A stretch of 64,000 nt of DNA, from assembly GCA_013396755.1 (NCBI GenBank), contig VWZF01000445.1:1191523-1255522 (forward strand), in the 5' to 3' direction. Positions 1 to 9,396 of the stretch are shown here, piece by piece. The position numbers and the translations under genes were made by a program. Source of the DNA: Sclerurus mexicanus (Eukaryota; Chordata; Aves; Passeriformes; Furnariidae). Numbering within the stretch: position 1 is the stretch's first letter; the number at the start of each line of letters is the position of its first letter. The notes below the pieces were generated by a model that made no database searches, was not told the origin of the DNA, and was given only the letters and a program-made list of their open reading frames with translations.

Positions 1-18
1 AGTATTTTATGTTGAATT

Positions 19-24
19 TTTATT
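19..24 (-). terminator. Poly(A) signal AATAAA downstream of the left-edge exon
   Basis: TTTATT on the plus strand reads AATAAA on the minus strand, about 60 bases past the TAG at 86-88. It is correctly placed to end the transcript containing the 86-622 exon. The motif is common by chance in AT-rich DNA, so its weight comes from its position. Confidence 0.5.
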
Positions 25-85
25 TCTAAAAGCAGTTATAAATTAAGCAGCCTATTGTGCTTAGAGTAAGGTTATGATCACTACA

Positions 86-622
86 CTATATGTCAAGTAA
101 TTCTTTCAGACTCTGCGCTAAAAATACAACTTGGTGAAAATCCCCGCTACTGCTAACAACCCTGTGAAGTTCTTTGAAGTGCAGTGTGGCTGTCAAATAT
201 GTCAGTTGCTGAGGGAGGCTCTCATGGTGCTGAAGAATGAAATATTTGATTTGTGAGTCGGGAAAAGCGGAATAGAGATGTGCTGACACAGAATTGAGCA
301 GGTTCAATAGTCCGTTCACCAGTTCTTGAGTTGGATAGGCAAATGTCAGACACCAGAAGTAGATCAAAGCACCCCAGGTTGCCCGTGAGCTCTGCATGGC
401 ACATTCACAGCCATTACAGACTCTATCCATGCACTGCCCTGCAACCCCATTAAAGTCTTTGCAGAACAGAGACCAAAATGCAGAAGGTGGCATTAAGGGA
501 GAAGCACAGTAAGACAAGTATTTGGAACGGCAATCTGAGCAAATCAAATCAAACGGAGCGACCTGTGGCTTGAGGCATCCTGCAGGCCCTTGGGTGAAAC
601 GTAGCAACTCTGGCACATCCAG
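86..622 (-). CDS. Terminal coding exon of an unrecognised cysteine-rich protein (partial)
   Basis: An open frame of 178 codons plus TAG runs leftwards from 622. It is among the longest frames in the window and is not low-complexity. An in-frame TAG at 623-625 sits exactly where a splice-acceptor AG would be, after a moderately pyrimidine-rich stretch, so I place an exon start at 622 (phase 0 if so) rather than at an internal GTG or ATG. The first half is cysteine-rich: counting from the exon start, Cys at 16, 28, 31, 39, 54, 64, 69, 72 and 74, including a CSDC pair and an NGCEC cluster. This could bind a metal but matches no zinc-finger family I know. The second half (about residues 90-178) is hydrophobic and probably helical, ending in LAQSLKELLDI. 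No signal peptide or clear transmembrane segment is visible. The short 3' UTR and AATAAA at 19-24 support a last exon. The function is unknown to me. Alternatives are a chance open frame or a decayed gene. Confidence 0.55.
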   Translation of the reverse strand: MDVPELLRFTQGPAGCLKPQVAPFDLICSDCRSKYLSYCASPLMPPSAFWSLFCKDFNGVAGQCMDRVCNGCECAMQSSRATWGALIYFWCLTFAYPTQELVNGLLNLLNSVSAHLYSAFPDSQIKYFILQHHESLPQQLTYLTATLHFKELHRVVSSSGDFHQVVFLAQSLKELLDI

Positions 623-625
623 CTA

Positions 626-2756
626 CACATTGTAGTTTGGCTGTTTGGGGAGGATGCCTCACAGCCTCTCTCTCAGAGATATGTTTTTCATAGGGCAAAA
701 GAACATTGCCTCAAATGCCGGTTGTCAGGACCCGTTCCTAGTGTTATGCATTATATGCAGCAACATCTGAACCCCTTTGATTATAACCCAGTTAATTTAG
801 CCACTACCCAACATACTGTGAAACCCCCACTCCAAACCCCAAAATACTAACATCACACAGCTTTGATTTTGCTAAACACTTTTTTCAATATATTAGAAAA
901 AACAATGAGCACATGGAGAACATTTAGTCTTTCTTGTTTTAAAATTATAACTATGCCTTCTAACAAGGGACTACAAATAGAATTGTGTCAGGGGACTTTG
1001 AATTCATTTATCTTTTGCAACATAATGCAACACATTTTTAGTTTCTTCATCTCATAAAAGATGCTGTCACTCTGCTGACAAAAACAGATTTCTCTTCTTA
1101 TTCACATTCTCAAGATACTTCTACTTTTTGTCAAGTTGAATTTGAACTAATTTTGAGACTTACTGTTTTAATGTAATGCTTTAGCTCTTAAAAAACTGAT
1201 GTAATTATTTGAAGGAAATAAAAGATAACAATTTTACTACTATTTCTAATATCTGAATATTAAAGGTATTGCTGTATGCTTTTATTCTCCAGGGTTTAAA
1301 GCTCACTCAAACAGCTTCTTATATTTTTCATTTAATTTTTATATTTATATATAAATTTGAAGCTTTCTTACTAAATTCCTTCCAGCTCCTGATATAAAGT
1401 AGCCATAAGTGAAGGTTGGTATGTGCTATACTTCTCAAAATCACTTTGACGTGTTATTCCACCTGATGTACACATTTGGTACACTTTTTTTGATATTCTC
1501 ACAAGAGACTGCTACCCTGGTGAGAAGCTCTGTGGTGCAAGAGATCATCAGTTTGCCGAAGGTGAAAGATAAAGCACTGAAGTCCACAAAATTGTAAATC
1601 CTACACAGTTAATCTGACAATGCATGCTGAGCCCTTGCCAAGACACAAAGCAAGCCATGTGATTAAAGGAGAAAGAATCAATCTTCTTTTAACACTGCCT
1701 GAATTTTATAACGCAGCCCTATCACAGTTGTTTAAACCAAATATTAATATTTGACTATGAAAAGGATGAGTTTGCTTTATTTAAAAGTAGACGTACATCC
1801 AAGGACAGCTGAGGGAAATTACTGGCCTGTAGGGTTAGGCAGGAAGAACATTGGTCACACACTCAGTAACGTTTGGATGTCTGTGAAAAAACAGAAGAAA
1901 TACTCAGAGTTTTTAGAAAGAAGAATCTCTGCACCAGAGTGTAGATTAGCCTTATAATCTTGTAATGAGTTCCACAGATCTTTCAATTCATAAAAACAAT
2001 AACTCTTAAAGAATCTGTTAGAAATAATTAAATTATTATTAAGTGCAAATAAGAAAAGTATGCCAAACCTCAGGCTGAGGTGGCTGGCAAGCCATAGGAA
2101 CATTTTTACATGCTTAAACTAGAGGAGAGTGGAATAATTGATTGCAAATTTTCAGAGGAAATAAACTTCCATTGGAAAATATCATTTTGGGCCCAGGGGA
2201 TTTCACTCAGAAAGTTCATTTGGCGTTCAAGCACTACACTCCAGACAATTCCTGTCCAGGAGCAAGAGTACCACATCTGCACCCTGTCCAAGTCAGAAGT
2301 CTTGTCAGCTCATTACCCTGAGTTCTGTATCACCTGAAAGCAGCTACCTGTCCCTCTGATCTGAGCAAGCCTTCCCAGACTGTGTGGCACAGCCCAATGT
2401 TGCAAATCAGAGCACTCTTCCTCAACTTCAAGCTGCCTCCACTTCAGTCAGATCTGCTTCAAGAAAACAGATGAGCCCTCACTTTTGAATCTTTTAAGGG
2501 AATCTCATATTCCCAGGTACTACAGATAGTAAGACACACTCTATTAGAGCTCATTTGGAGCATTTCCTCAAACAGGAATCTAGCTGCTGCTTCAGTCCTG
2601 TTGCAATTCATCAATGTTGATTTTTTTTTTTTAAATTGGTATCCATTGTATTTATTTGCTGAATTTTTCAGTATTTACATAGGATGTAATGATCCACTAA
2701 CAGTTCATTAAGTGGTCCATTTATCTTGTTACAAACCAAACTAAAAGATCTCTAGG
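626..2756. other. Non-coding stretch, probably intron of the left-edge gene
   Basis: AT-rich sequence with no recognisable repeat or strong coding signal. Minus-strand open frames at 1855-2103 and 2106-2291 sit beside splice-like sequences and are described as weak exon candidates in the findings. A short poly(T) run occurs near 2621-2632. Nothing else can be supported. Confidence 0.4.
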
Positions 2757-3310
2757 AAGCATGGCCAGCAGGTCAAGGGAAGTAATTCTTCCTCTCTTAC
2801 TCCATTCCCATGAGACCCTACCTGGATTACTGCATCCAGCTTTGGGATCCCCAGCATAAGGATGTGGACCTCTTGGAACAAATTCAGGGTAGGACCACAA
2901 AGATAATCAGAGGGCTGGAGCATTTCTCCTATGAAAACAGGCTGAGAGAACTGGGGTTGTTCATCCTGAAGAAGGTTCCAGGAGACCTTACAGCAGCCTT
3001 CCAGTACCTAAAGGGGCCTAGAGAAAAGTGGAGAGGAACTTTTCACAAGCTCAGGTAGTGATAGGACAAGGGGGGATAGCTTTAAGATGAAAGAGGTAGG
3101 TTTAGTTTAGATATTAGGAAGAAATTTTTTACTGTGAGTGTGGTCAGGCACTGGAATAGTGGTGGATGCCCCATTCCTGGAAGTATTCAAGGCCAGATTG
3201 GACCAGGGAACCTGGTCTAGTGGAAGGTGTCCCCTGCCCACTGTAGAAGGGTTGGAACTAGATGAACTTTCAGGTCCCTCCAATCCAAACCATTCTATAA
3301 TTCTGTGATC
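2757..3310 (+). mobile_element. CR1 LINE, 5'-truncated 3' fragment
   Basis: The sequence follows the avian CR1 consensus from the late reverse-transcriptase region to the 3' end. Relics of conserved late-ORF2 blocks are readable with frameshifts: SRSREVILPL, a PYLDYCIQLWDP-like block, and ENRLRELGLF. It then runs through the CR1 3' UTR to tandem terminal motifs (attctataattctgtgatct). Heavy 5' truncation and lack of a poly(A) tail are typical of CR1. No intact frame remains. Confidence 0.93.
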
Positions 3311-5536
3311 TCAAAACCGTTTTACAAGAGCTAATAGCCAGAGATTTATCACTTGCAGATCAGTTTGTAGTAGCAGTGTTTTCAAAACTCCTCCATTCCA
3401 CATATATCCAAGAGAAAGTCACATTTTTAAAAAACACAAGTGCAATTTAGCCACTCTACCTAAAGCCTCCAGGGCAGGTGGCTATTTGGAGCACAGGTAC
3501 ACCACAGCCCCTCTGCTAGATTGTCCCTGTGGTTCCCAGTTGCCTGGTCCCTCTTCTAGCCACCCTCATTTCACAGCTGGAACAACCATGTCTCAGTCCC
3601 CTTAAGGGTTCCTGAATGATATTTCAATATAAAAATATAATACTAACAGCAAGACTCTTGAAACCTGAAAGGGAAACAAAGGAAAACTCTGTTCATTCCA
3701 TTACACCTCTCTGTACTATCACACAGTTAAACTAAATCCTTGTTCTTTGCTTCTTCATCAGCCACCAGGTTTTCTGGTGTTGACCTATGGGTGGGTTGGG
3801 CGAGTGGCCACTCCTGGATATATTCTAACTAACCACATCAGAATCAGCCAGACTTGTCCAGCTTTACCCAGATGTTACAGAAAAGGATTATACAGAGTGT
3901 TGGTGCAAGGCAACGCAGACATTTCAAGATCATAGTAATAGATATCTCCTGTCCTTCAGAGTAATTATGTTCACATACTGCTGCAGGTAATAAATACATT
4001 TTACTTTGACTAAAGAGGTGATAAGATTTTTCAGGGGAAAGCTGGAGATTATTAAAATGCTTTGAGATGAATTATTGCATTTATTTTATGGCTTTTTTAA
4101 ACTGGTTTGAAAACTTGAACATGATAAAATAGCTTGAGAACACTGTATTGAAATAGAAAATCTATTACCTTTTCCAGGTTCTTCCTTATCTAATAATTAC
4201 TTGTTGAATTAAACAGAAGTTAATAAGGAATTTCAAGATTTTTTTCTAGACAAAAAAAGGATTTGTTTCAGGAAATGAAAACATTTGCTCTAATTTCAAA
4301 GTTGTTTAGAAAGTAAATTGAATACCTCCACTTCTTAATGATAAAAGAATATATAATAATAGTATTCACTCCTCTGTTAGTTGTTAGGCAAAAAAAAATT
4401 AAAAAGAACCCATATATTATTATTTTATCTTCTTTAAAATTCTTAGTTCAGGTATTTAAAACTGTATGTCTGTTCCATCTAGGTGCCACAGGCATTTTCA
4501 TTTTACCCTGTGTAGAGCAGAAATTCTCACCTAGACCAAATTAGGAATTGCATTGAGTGCACAAGGCAACATTCACTCAACACCACATCCAACCCCAGCT
4601 TCTTCCTGAACATCCTGGGGACACTGGGAGGCCAACAGCAAACAGCAGAGTGCCAGGAGATAAGTGCCTTTGCTATTACTTTGTCCCACATGCTTAGAGA
4701 TCAGTGACACTTTGACAGTTGGAATTAACAAGACTAGGCATCAGAACATTTTTTTTAGCTCCTCTTCTTGCCCAAAATTCTGCACCCTGGTCTTATACAT
4801 GCAAACCTATGTTCTCATGCTGTGGAGTCAGTCTGTGGAGTCCAGGGAACATTCACCCTGGCTTAAGGTCGAAGAGAGGAGCAAAAAATCTCACTTTTGT
4901 CATCCTCTGTCACAGCAGTGTGTATTTTATTCTGCAAGTGCTTCAACTGGAGCAAACAAACCTCTCTGCACGCACAGAGTAGAACACTAATCAGGTTAAA
5001 TAAGGTTGGCAGATTCAGGTCATGCCATAGGTAAAAATATCCATTATTATTCAGAAAAAAAAAGTAGATACCAGAAAATAGACAAGAGATATTTGACAAA
5101 ATTTCAGATGAAGAGACAAGACTTGTAGATGATTAAGAGCTAGCAAAGGCTATTGGTCCCTCAAGCTCCATGGCTGGAAGCTCTCCACCACATCTCTCCT
5201 CTTAGCGGGAGCACTGAGACAACCAGAAAAACCCGCCAGAAAATCACTACCTGAGGAAGTACCACCCTCATTGATTTCTTTGATTTAGAAATTATTCCTG
5301 TGTTCTAGTCAGCCAGATAATTGTTTTACAAAAAGAATTACTAGCATCAGAACTTCAGCAGCTCTGAAATGTCCCTCGGCAACCAAACAACTAACTCTTC
5401 CACCCACTCACTACGCCCCCACTTGTGAATTGCAATTAGCATTGCAAATGTCTTTCCCTTTTCAGAACTATTGATTGTGCTGTTAAATAGCAGCAGAGTT
5501 AAAATGCCTGGAAATATGCTTTAGCTTCCATTCTCT
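3311..5536. other. Non-coding, no recognised element
   Basis: AT-rich sequence with only short open frames that have no domain character. I see no repeat family, RNA gene or splice pattern that I can defend. Confidence 0.4.
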
Positions 5537-5538
5537 GT

Positions 5539-5595
<57 letters not shown>

Positions 5596-5701
5596 ATGCA
5601 TCTATGTATCTATCTATCTATCTGTCTGTCTGTCTGTCTATCTGTCTGTCTATCTATCTACCTACCTATTATCTATCTATGTGTCGTCTAACTACCTATA
5701 C
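5537..5701. repeat. Compound (TATC)n / TCTG microsatellite
   Basis: A pure run of 14 TATC units occupies 5540-5595. After an interruption containing ATGCATC, the array continues as TATC mixed with TCTG and CTAC units to about 5700. The graded variants look like slippage plus point mutation. The pure run is the part most likely to vary in length between individuals. Confidence 0.98.
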
Positions 5702-6260
5702 ATAAAAAAAAAATTCTAATTCTGCACAGCTACTACTTTACACAACCTTCTACTTATGGGCAATATATATTATACAATATTATTTCCACTAATCTTTTAA
5801 AAGCTTTATTTAATATGGTCTAAATATTCTTCCCAATATTTAGGGGCAATACTCCCATTGTACATCCCTCCAAGCATACCCTGTGTCAAAATTTCATGCC
5901 GAGTTAAAAGAACAGTATTTGGCCATCTTATCTTCTAATGAGTCTCTTTGGTTTTTCTACTTAATACCTTGCCTTACTTGAACCTGCTTATATAGATATG
6001 TATGGATGTGTTGCTTATAAGGAGGCAGAGAGTGAGATATTAGATATATATTTGCTCTTACATGCAGACGTTGCTTGTAAGGATGGACAGAAGACTGTAT
6101 TATGATTGACAGGAGTTTAAAAAAATTGCGATGGTGGGCAGTGACCAAAACGTCACATTGGTACAAGTATTCTTAACACACCTCGTGCAACCCCATATAG
6201 ACCCAGCAATTTACCACACACTGCAAGGCAATTGTGAACATCCTATACATAACCCTATGT
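5702..6260. other. Non-coding, no recognised element
   Basis: AT-rich spacer between the microsatellite and the 5' break of the long CR1 copy. No coding or repeat signal is recognised. Confidence 0.4.
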
Positions 6261-6675
6261 AGGCCAAGTGGCGGAGCTGAGAGATGAAGTAGAAAGACTA
6301 AGAAGTACTAGGGACTCAGAGGAAGAGATTGACTGGTGGAGTTGCACTCTACTGTGCCTTAGACAAACACAGCCACCATCCACTTCATAAGAAACAGGGG
6401 ATCCCCTACCCTCTCATCACCAGGCAGAAGGAGGGGATCTCAGAGAACGAGGGGAGTGGAAAGGGGTTTTTGCTCAGAGTAGCAGGTGAGTCCCTTCCCG
6501 ACCTACCTCACCTCCCCAGGTGCCACAAGCTCCCCAGGTGTCCTTATACAATAGGTGTGAAGCCCTGGATTCCTAGGACCAGGGAAATGAGAGGGTGGAT
6601 GAAGGTCTGTTCAGGTTGGAGGGGTGACCTAGGGCAGGGCAGCCTACCACCCACTTCATGACCTCTTCAATTAAG

Positions 6676-6693
6676 AAAAAAAAAAAAAAAAAA
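6676..6693 (+). repeat. A18 run inside CR1 ORF1 relic
   Basis: A homopolymer of 18 A sits where the CR1 ORF1 consensus carries a shorter lysine-coding A-rich stretch before the esterase domain. It is best read as slippage expansion rather than as a poly(A) tail, since CR1 sequence continues on both sides. Confidence 0.9.
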
Positions 6694-6855
6694 GAGGGTA
6701 AAATACTTAATATCTGAAGAAATACCTGAAAAAAAGTAGAAGGTGACTCTCTTTTGAGATAAATGGAGGCCCCAATATGCTGACTGGACCCAAGCCATAG
6801 GCAGGTGTGTTGTCTACCCCCAGTAAGGGACATCACCCAGAAACTTTCCAGCATG

Positions 6856-6860
6856 GTATG
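6856..6860 (+). repeat. Left target-site duplication GTATG of the nested LTR
   Basis: GTATG directly precedes the LTR's initial TG and recurs at 7696-7700 directly after its final CA. The host CR1 sequence continues from the right copy. Confidence 0.92.
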
Positions 6861-7206
6861 TGTGAGATGTTGGATTTGAATTGCACTGAATTATATATTC
6901 ATATGGGTGGGAGCCAACTCACTGTGAGGGTGTGTGGGGGAAGGGCTGGGCCTGCAGGCCAGTGATAAGGCCTCCCAGAGGGCACATGGCAGGGCTGAAG
7001 ACACGTGATCTGCAGCCTCAGGGCAGAGCAGGAAGGCTTGAGTCTGACATGGCCGCGGGAGCCACTGGCTGGGCTGTCGGCCAAGGAAGGCCTGCCTGGT
7101 ACCCGCCCACACCACGCCCCCTGGAGCTGTGGTTGGCTACAGCACACCTCCCCCTGGCCACAGTGGTCTGTGACCAGGATGTCCCGCCTGGGAGGCGAGG
7201 CCAAAC

Positions 7207-7215
7207 TATATAAAT
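7207..7215 (+). promoter_or_regulatory. TATA box of the nested LTR
   Basis: TATATAAAT follows a GC-rich upstream region with GC-box-like motifs. A start site would be expected about 30 bases downstream, near the pyrimidine-rich ccttctcttct at 7242-7252. Confidence 0.75.
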
Positions 7216-7253
7216 GCAAGAGCACAAGGCTCCACCTGGAGCCTTCTCTTCTG

Positions 7254-7270
7254 GCCACCGCCATGTGAGT
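7254..7270 (+). promoter_or_regulatory. Kozak-like ATG overlapping a splice-donor consensus in the LTR leader
   Basis: GCCACCGCCATG is a near-ideal translation-start context, but the next codon is TGA, so the unspliced reading is a start-stop. The same bases give AT followed by GTGAGT, an optimal 5' splice site at 7265-7270. If the LTR were transcribed, splicing here would bypass the stop. That use is inference. Confidence 0.45.
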
Positions 7271-7292
7271 CATTGAATCTTGGGGGTAGCAA

Positions 7293-7376
7293 TTTTTCTC
7301 TTTTCTCTCTCTCCTTCTCTCTTTTATTCTTCCTTTATTCTTTTAATCTCTCTTTTCTTCCTTTACTCTTTCTCTT
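7293..7376 (+). repeat. Pyrimidine-rich (T/C) tract in LTR
   Basis: An almost pure T and C stretch with TCTCT and TTTATTC runs lies just after the putative donor in the presumed transcribed part of the LTR. Confidence 0.85.
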
Positions 7377-7643
7377 GCGGGTAGCTTAAAGCCAATGAAT
7401 TGTGTTTTACTAAAGCTAATGTATTGATTGTCTGTGGTGGGTGCTTTTGTGAACTGGGTTTTTGCGCTGGATGGTTTAGTGAAGCACTTTTCCTCAGTTA
7501 TCTGTTATCCCTGTAAAATCTTTTGCCAAAATGTCTCATTTTCTCTCTAAATTTAAAGAAATTCTCTTAGAAAAAATGTCGCTGTGTTTTCTCCAGACGC
7601 AAACTTGAGGCAATAACAAACTATAGGCTTTTTAGGAGTCTTA

Positions 7644-7649
7644 AATAAA
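7644..7649 (+). terminator. Poly(A) signal of the nested LTR
   Basis: AATAAA lies about 45 bases before the LTR's 3' end. Given the TATA box at 7207, the implied R region would be unusually long, more than 400 bases, so either the start site or the poly(A) site may differ from this reading. Confidence 0.6.
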
Positions 7650-7695
7650 TATAACCACTCCAGACAGCTTGTGGCTTAAAATTCGCAATGTAACA

Positions 7696-7700
7696 GTATG
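7696..7700 (+). repeat. Right target-site duplication GTATG of the nested LTR
   Basis: Second copy of GTATG, directly after the LTR's terminal CA and followed by the CR1 esterase block equivalent to DYYPLL. Confidence 0.92.
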
Positions 7701-7890
7701 ATCCACTGATTATTATACACTACTGGTTTTCCAGGTGGGTACCAACAAAGTCCCAAAAAGAAGACTGCGGACAATCAAGAGGGACCTCAGGGCCTTAGGA
7801 CAACTAGTCAAGAGGTCAGGAGCTGAGTAAAGATTTCCTCAAGAATCTCTGACCCTGGAGATGAGGGTAAAGGGATGCTGGAAGGACGCA

Positions 7891-9330
7891 TTTCCCCTGG
7901 TCAAGGACGTTTGGGTTAGAGAACCCCTCGGCAAACTTGACATCCACAGTCCATGGGCCCTGATGGGATGCATCCACAAGTGCTGAGGGAGCTGGTGGAC
8001 ACCATAGTGAAAGGTTGTGGAGATTAGAAGAGGTGCCTGAGGACTGGAAGAAAGCAAATGTCACCCTGGTCTTCAAAAAGGGCAAGAAGGAGGACCCAGG
8101 GAGCTACTGGCCAGTGACTCTCATCTTAGTTCCTGGAAAGGTGATGGAGCACCTTATTCTAGAGGCCACATTTATCCACATGGATGACAAGGAGGGGATC
8201 AGTAGTTAGCATGGATTTACTAAATGCAAATCATGCTTGACCAACCTGATTGCCTTCTACAACGAAACAACTACCTGGAGGGATGAGAGGAGAGCAGTAG
8301 ACATTGTCTACTTTAACCTCAGCAGGACTTTCGACACTTTCACACAACATCCTCATAAGCAAACTCAGGAAGTGTGGGCTGGATGAATGGACAGTGAGAT
8401 GGATTGAGAACTGGCTGAATGGCAGATCCCAGAGGGTCATAATCGATAGCACAGGGACTACTTGGATGCCTGTCACTAGTGATGTTCCCCAAGGTTCAAT
8501 ACTGGGCCCAGTATCATTTAACTTATTCATCAATGATTTGGATGAAGGGGCAGATGTCTCTTCAGCAAGTTTGATGATGACACAAAGCTGGAAGGAGTGA
8601 CCAATACCCCAAAGCACTGTGCAGCCCTTCAGAAGGACCTTGACAGGTTGGAGAGATGGGCAGAGAGGAATTGTCTAAAATTCCACAAAGGCAAAGCCAG
8701 GGTCCTGGACCTGGGGAAGACCCAGGCACCAACACAGGCTGGGGACAACTTGTTGGAAAGCAGTTCTGTGGAGAAGGACTTGGGGGTCCTGGTGGTCAAC
8801 AAGCTGTCCGTGAGCCTGCAGTGCCCTTGTGGCCAGGAAGGCCAATGGTATCCTGGGGTGCATTAGGAAAAGCATTGCCAGCAGGTCAAGGGAGGTGATC
8901 CTGCCCCTCTACCCAGCTCTGGTGAGCCACATCTGGAGTGCTGTGTCCACTTCTGGGCTCCTCAGTAGAGGAGAGACATGGAGTTCCTGGAGCAGGTCCA
9001 GTGGAAGGTGACAAAGATGATGAAGGGACTGGAGCATCTCTCTTACAAGGAAAGAGAAGAGACAACTGAGAGGGGACCTCATCAATGTTTATAAGTATCT
9101 GAAGGGAGGTGTCAAGAGAATGGAGCCAGGCTCTTCTCCAAGTAATAGGACAAGAGGCAATGGGCAGAAACTGATGCACAAGAAGTTCCACCTGAATATG
9201 AGGAAGAACTTCTTTACTGTGCAGGTGATTGCATACTGGAAGAGATTGCCCAAAGGGTCTGTAGACTCTTCCTCACTGGAGATATTCAAGAGCTATCGGC
9301 ATGCAATACTGTGCCATGTGCTCTGAGATG
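7891..9330 (+). pseudogene. CR1 ORF2 reverse-transcriptase relic, frameshifted
   Basis: The relic begins mid-domain with a GPDGMHPQVLRELVD-like block. It then shows EDWKKANVT, FKKGKKEDPG, a block related to HNILISKLRKCGLDEWTVRW, ENWLNG, VPQGSILGP and FINDLDEG. The catalytic FADD block is present in another frame as FDDDTKL near 8565-8590, so a frameshift lies just upstream and the alanine has changed. Further blocks include LDRLERWAERN, VEKDLGVLVVNKLS, ANGILGCIRKSIASRSREVILPLY and, at the end, HLNMRKNFFTV. The pieces fall in several frames with stops between. The N-terminal endonuclease is missing. The natural enzyme nicks DNA and primes reverse transcription of CR1 RNA; this copy cannot. Confidence 0.92.
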
Positions 9331-9396
9331 GCCCTGCTTGCTCAGGGAGGTTGGACCAGATGACCTTCCAACCTTACCCATTCTGTGACTGTGAAA

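Larger units (their letters stand above)
6861..7695 (+). mobile_element. Solo LTR (835 bp) inserted in CR1, family not recognised
   Basis: The element starts TGTGAGATG, ends AATGTAACA and is flanked by perfect 5-bp repeats (GTATG). It breaks CR1 ORF1, and the CR1 alignment resumes at 7701. The TG...CA ends, the 5-bp duplication, the TATA box (7207-7215) and an AATAAA near the 3' end (7644-7649) define a retroviral-type LTR on the plus strand. About 6900-7270 is clearly GC-rich, including GC-box-like ccgcccac and cacgcccc, and would be U3. A pyrimidine tract follows. No internal retroviral sequence, primer-binding site or second LTR is present, so it is a solo LTR left by recombination. A 5-bp duplication suits ERVL- or ERV1-like elements; I cannot assign the family. 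Confidence 0.9.
6261..7890 (+). pseudogene. CR1 ORF1 relic (coiled coil plus GDSL-type esterase), broken
   Basis: ORF1 of CR1 encodes an RNA-binding or accessory protein that in birds carries a coiled coil followed by an SGNH/GDSL-like esterase domain. Here the frame from about 6270 reads ELRDEVERLRS followed by EEIDWW, the coiled-coil block I know from avian CR1 ORF1. A GDSLLR motif, the esterase nucleophile block, is readable at 6742-6759. The later block equivalent to DYYPLLVVQVG of the family is recognisable just after 7700. The frame is destroyed by stops, by an expanded A18 run (6676-6693), by the 835-bp LTR and by loss of the domain's C-terminal part near 7890. Domain names come from family knowledge; only the short motifs are seen directly. 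Confidence 0.8.
6261..9396 (+). mobile_element. CR1 LINE with ORF1 and ORF2 relics, interrupted by a solo LTR
   Basis: This is one CR1 copy read in order: ORF1 coiled-coil and esterase remnants (6261-6860 and 7696-about 7890), then the ORF2 reverse-transcriptase remnant, then the CR1 3' end at about 9350-9396 (the ggttggaccagatgacctt block and a decayed terminal repeat). The LTR at 6861-7695 splits it. Outside the LTR the CR1 alignment resumes without loss, so the LTR arrived later. The 5' end is truncated in ORF1. Between about 7880 and 7900 the sequence jumps from ORF1 esterase directly to mid-ORF2, so the ORF2 endonuclease and early reverse-transcriptase region are absent. The copy is non-autonomous and dead. 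Confidence 0.93.

Noticed and set aside
4664..4990. 108-codon plus-strand frame
   Set aside because: It does not begin at a convincing start or splice site, has arbitrary composition, and overlaps other open frames in the same patch.
5537..5701. Regular repeat array that might suggest a CRISPR-like structure
   Set aside because: The unit is 4 bp with no spacers, so it is a microsatellite in a vertebrate genome.
6891..7273. Frames of 60-124 codons on both strands inside the LTR
   Set aside because: They fall in the GC-rich U3 of a solo LTR and are explained by composition, not by a gene.
7816..9289. Several minus-strand frames across the long CR1
   Set aside because: They are antisense shadows of the CR1 ORF2 relic, which reads on the plus strand.
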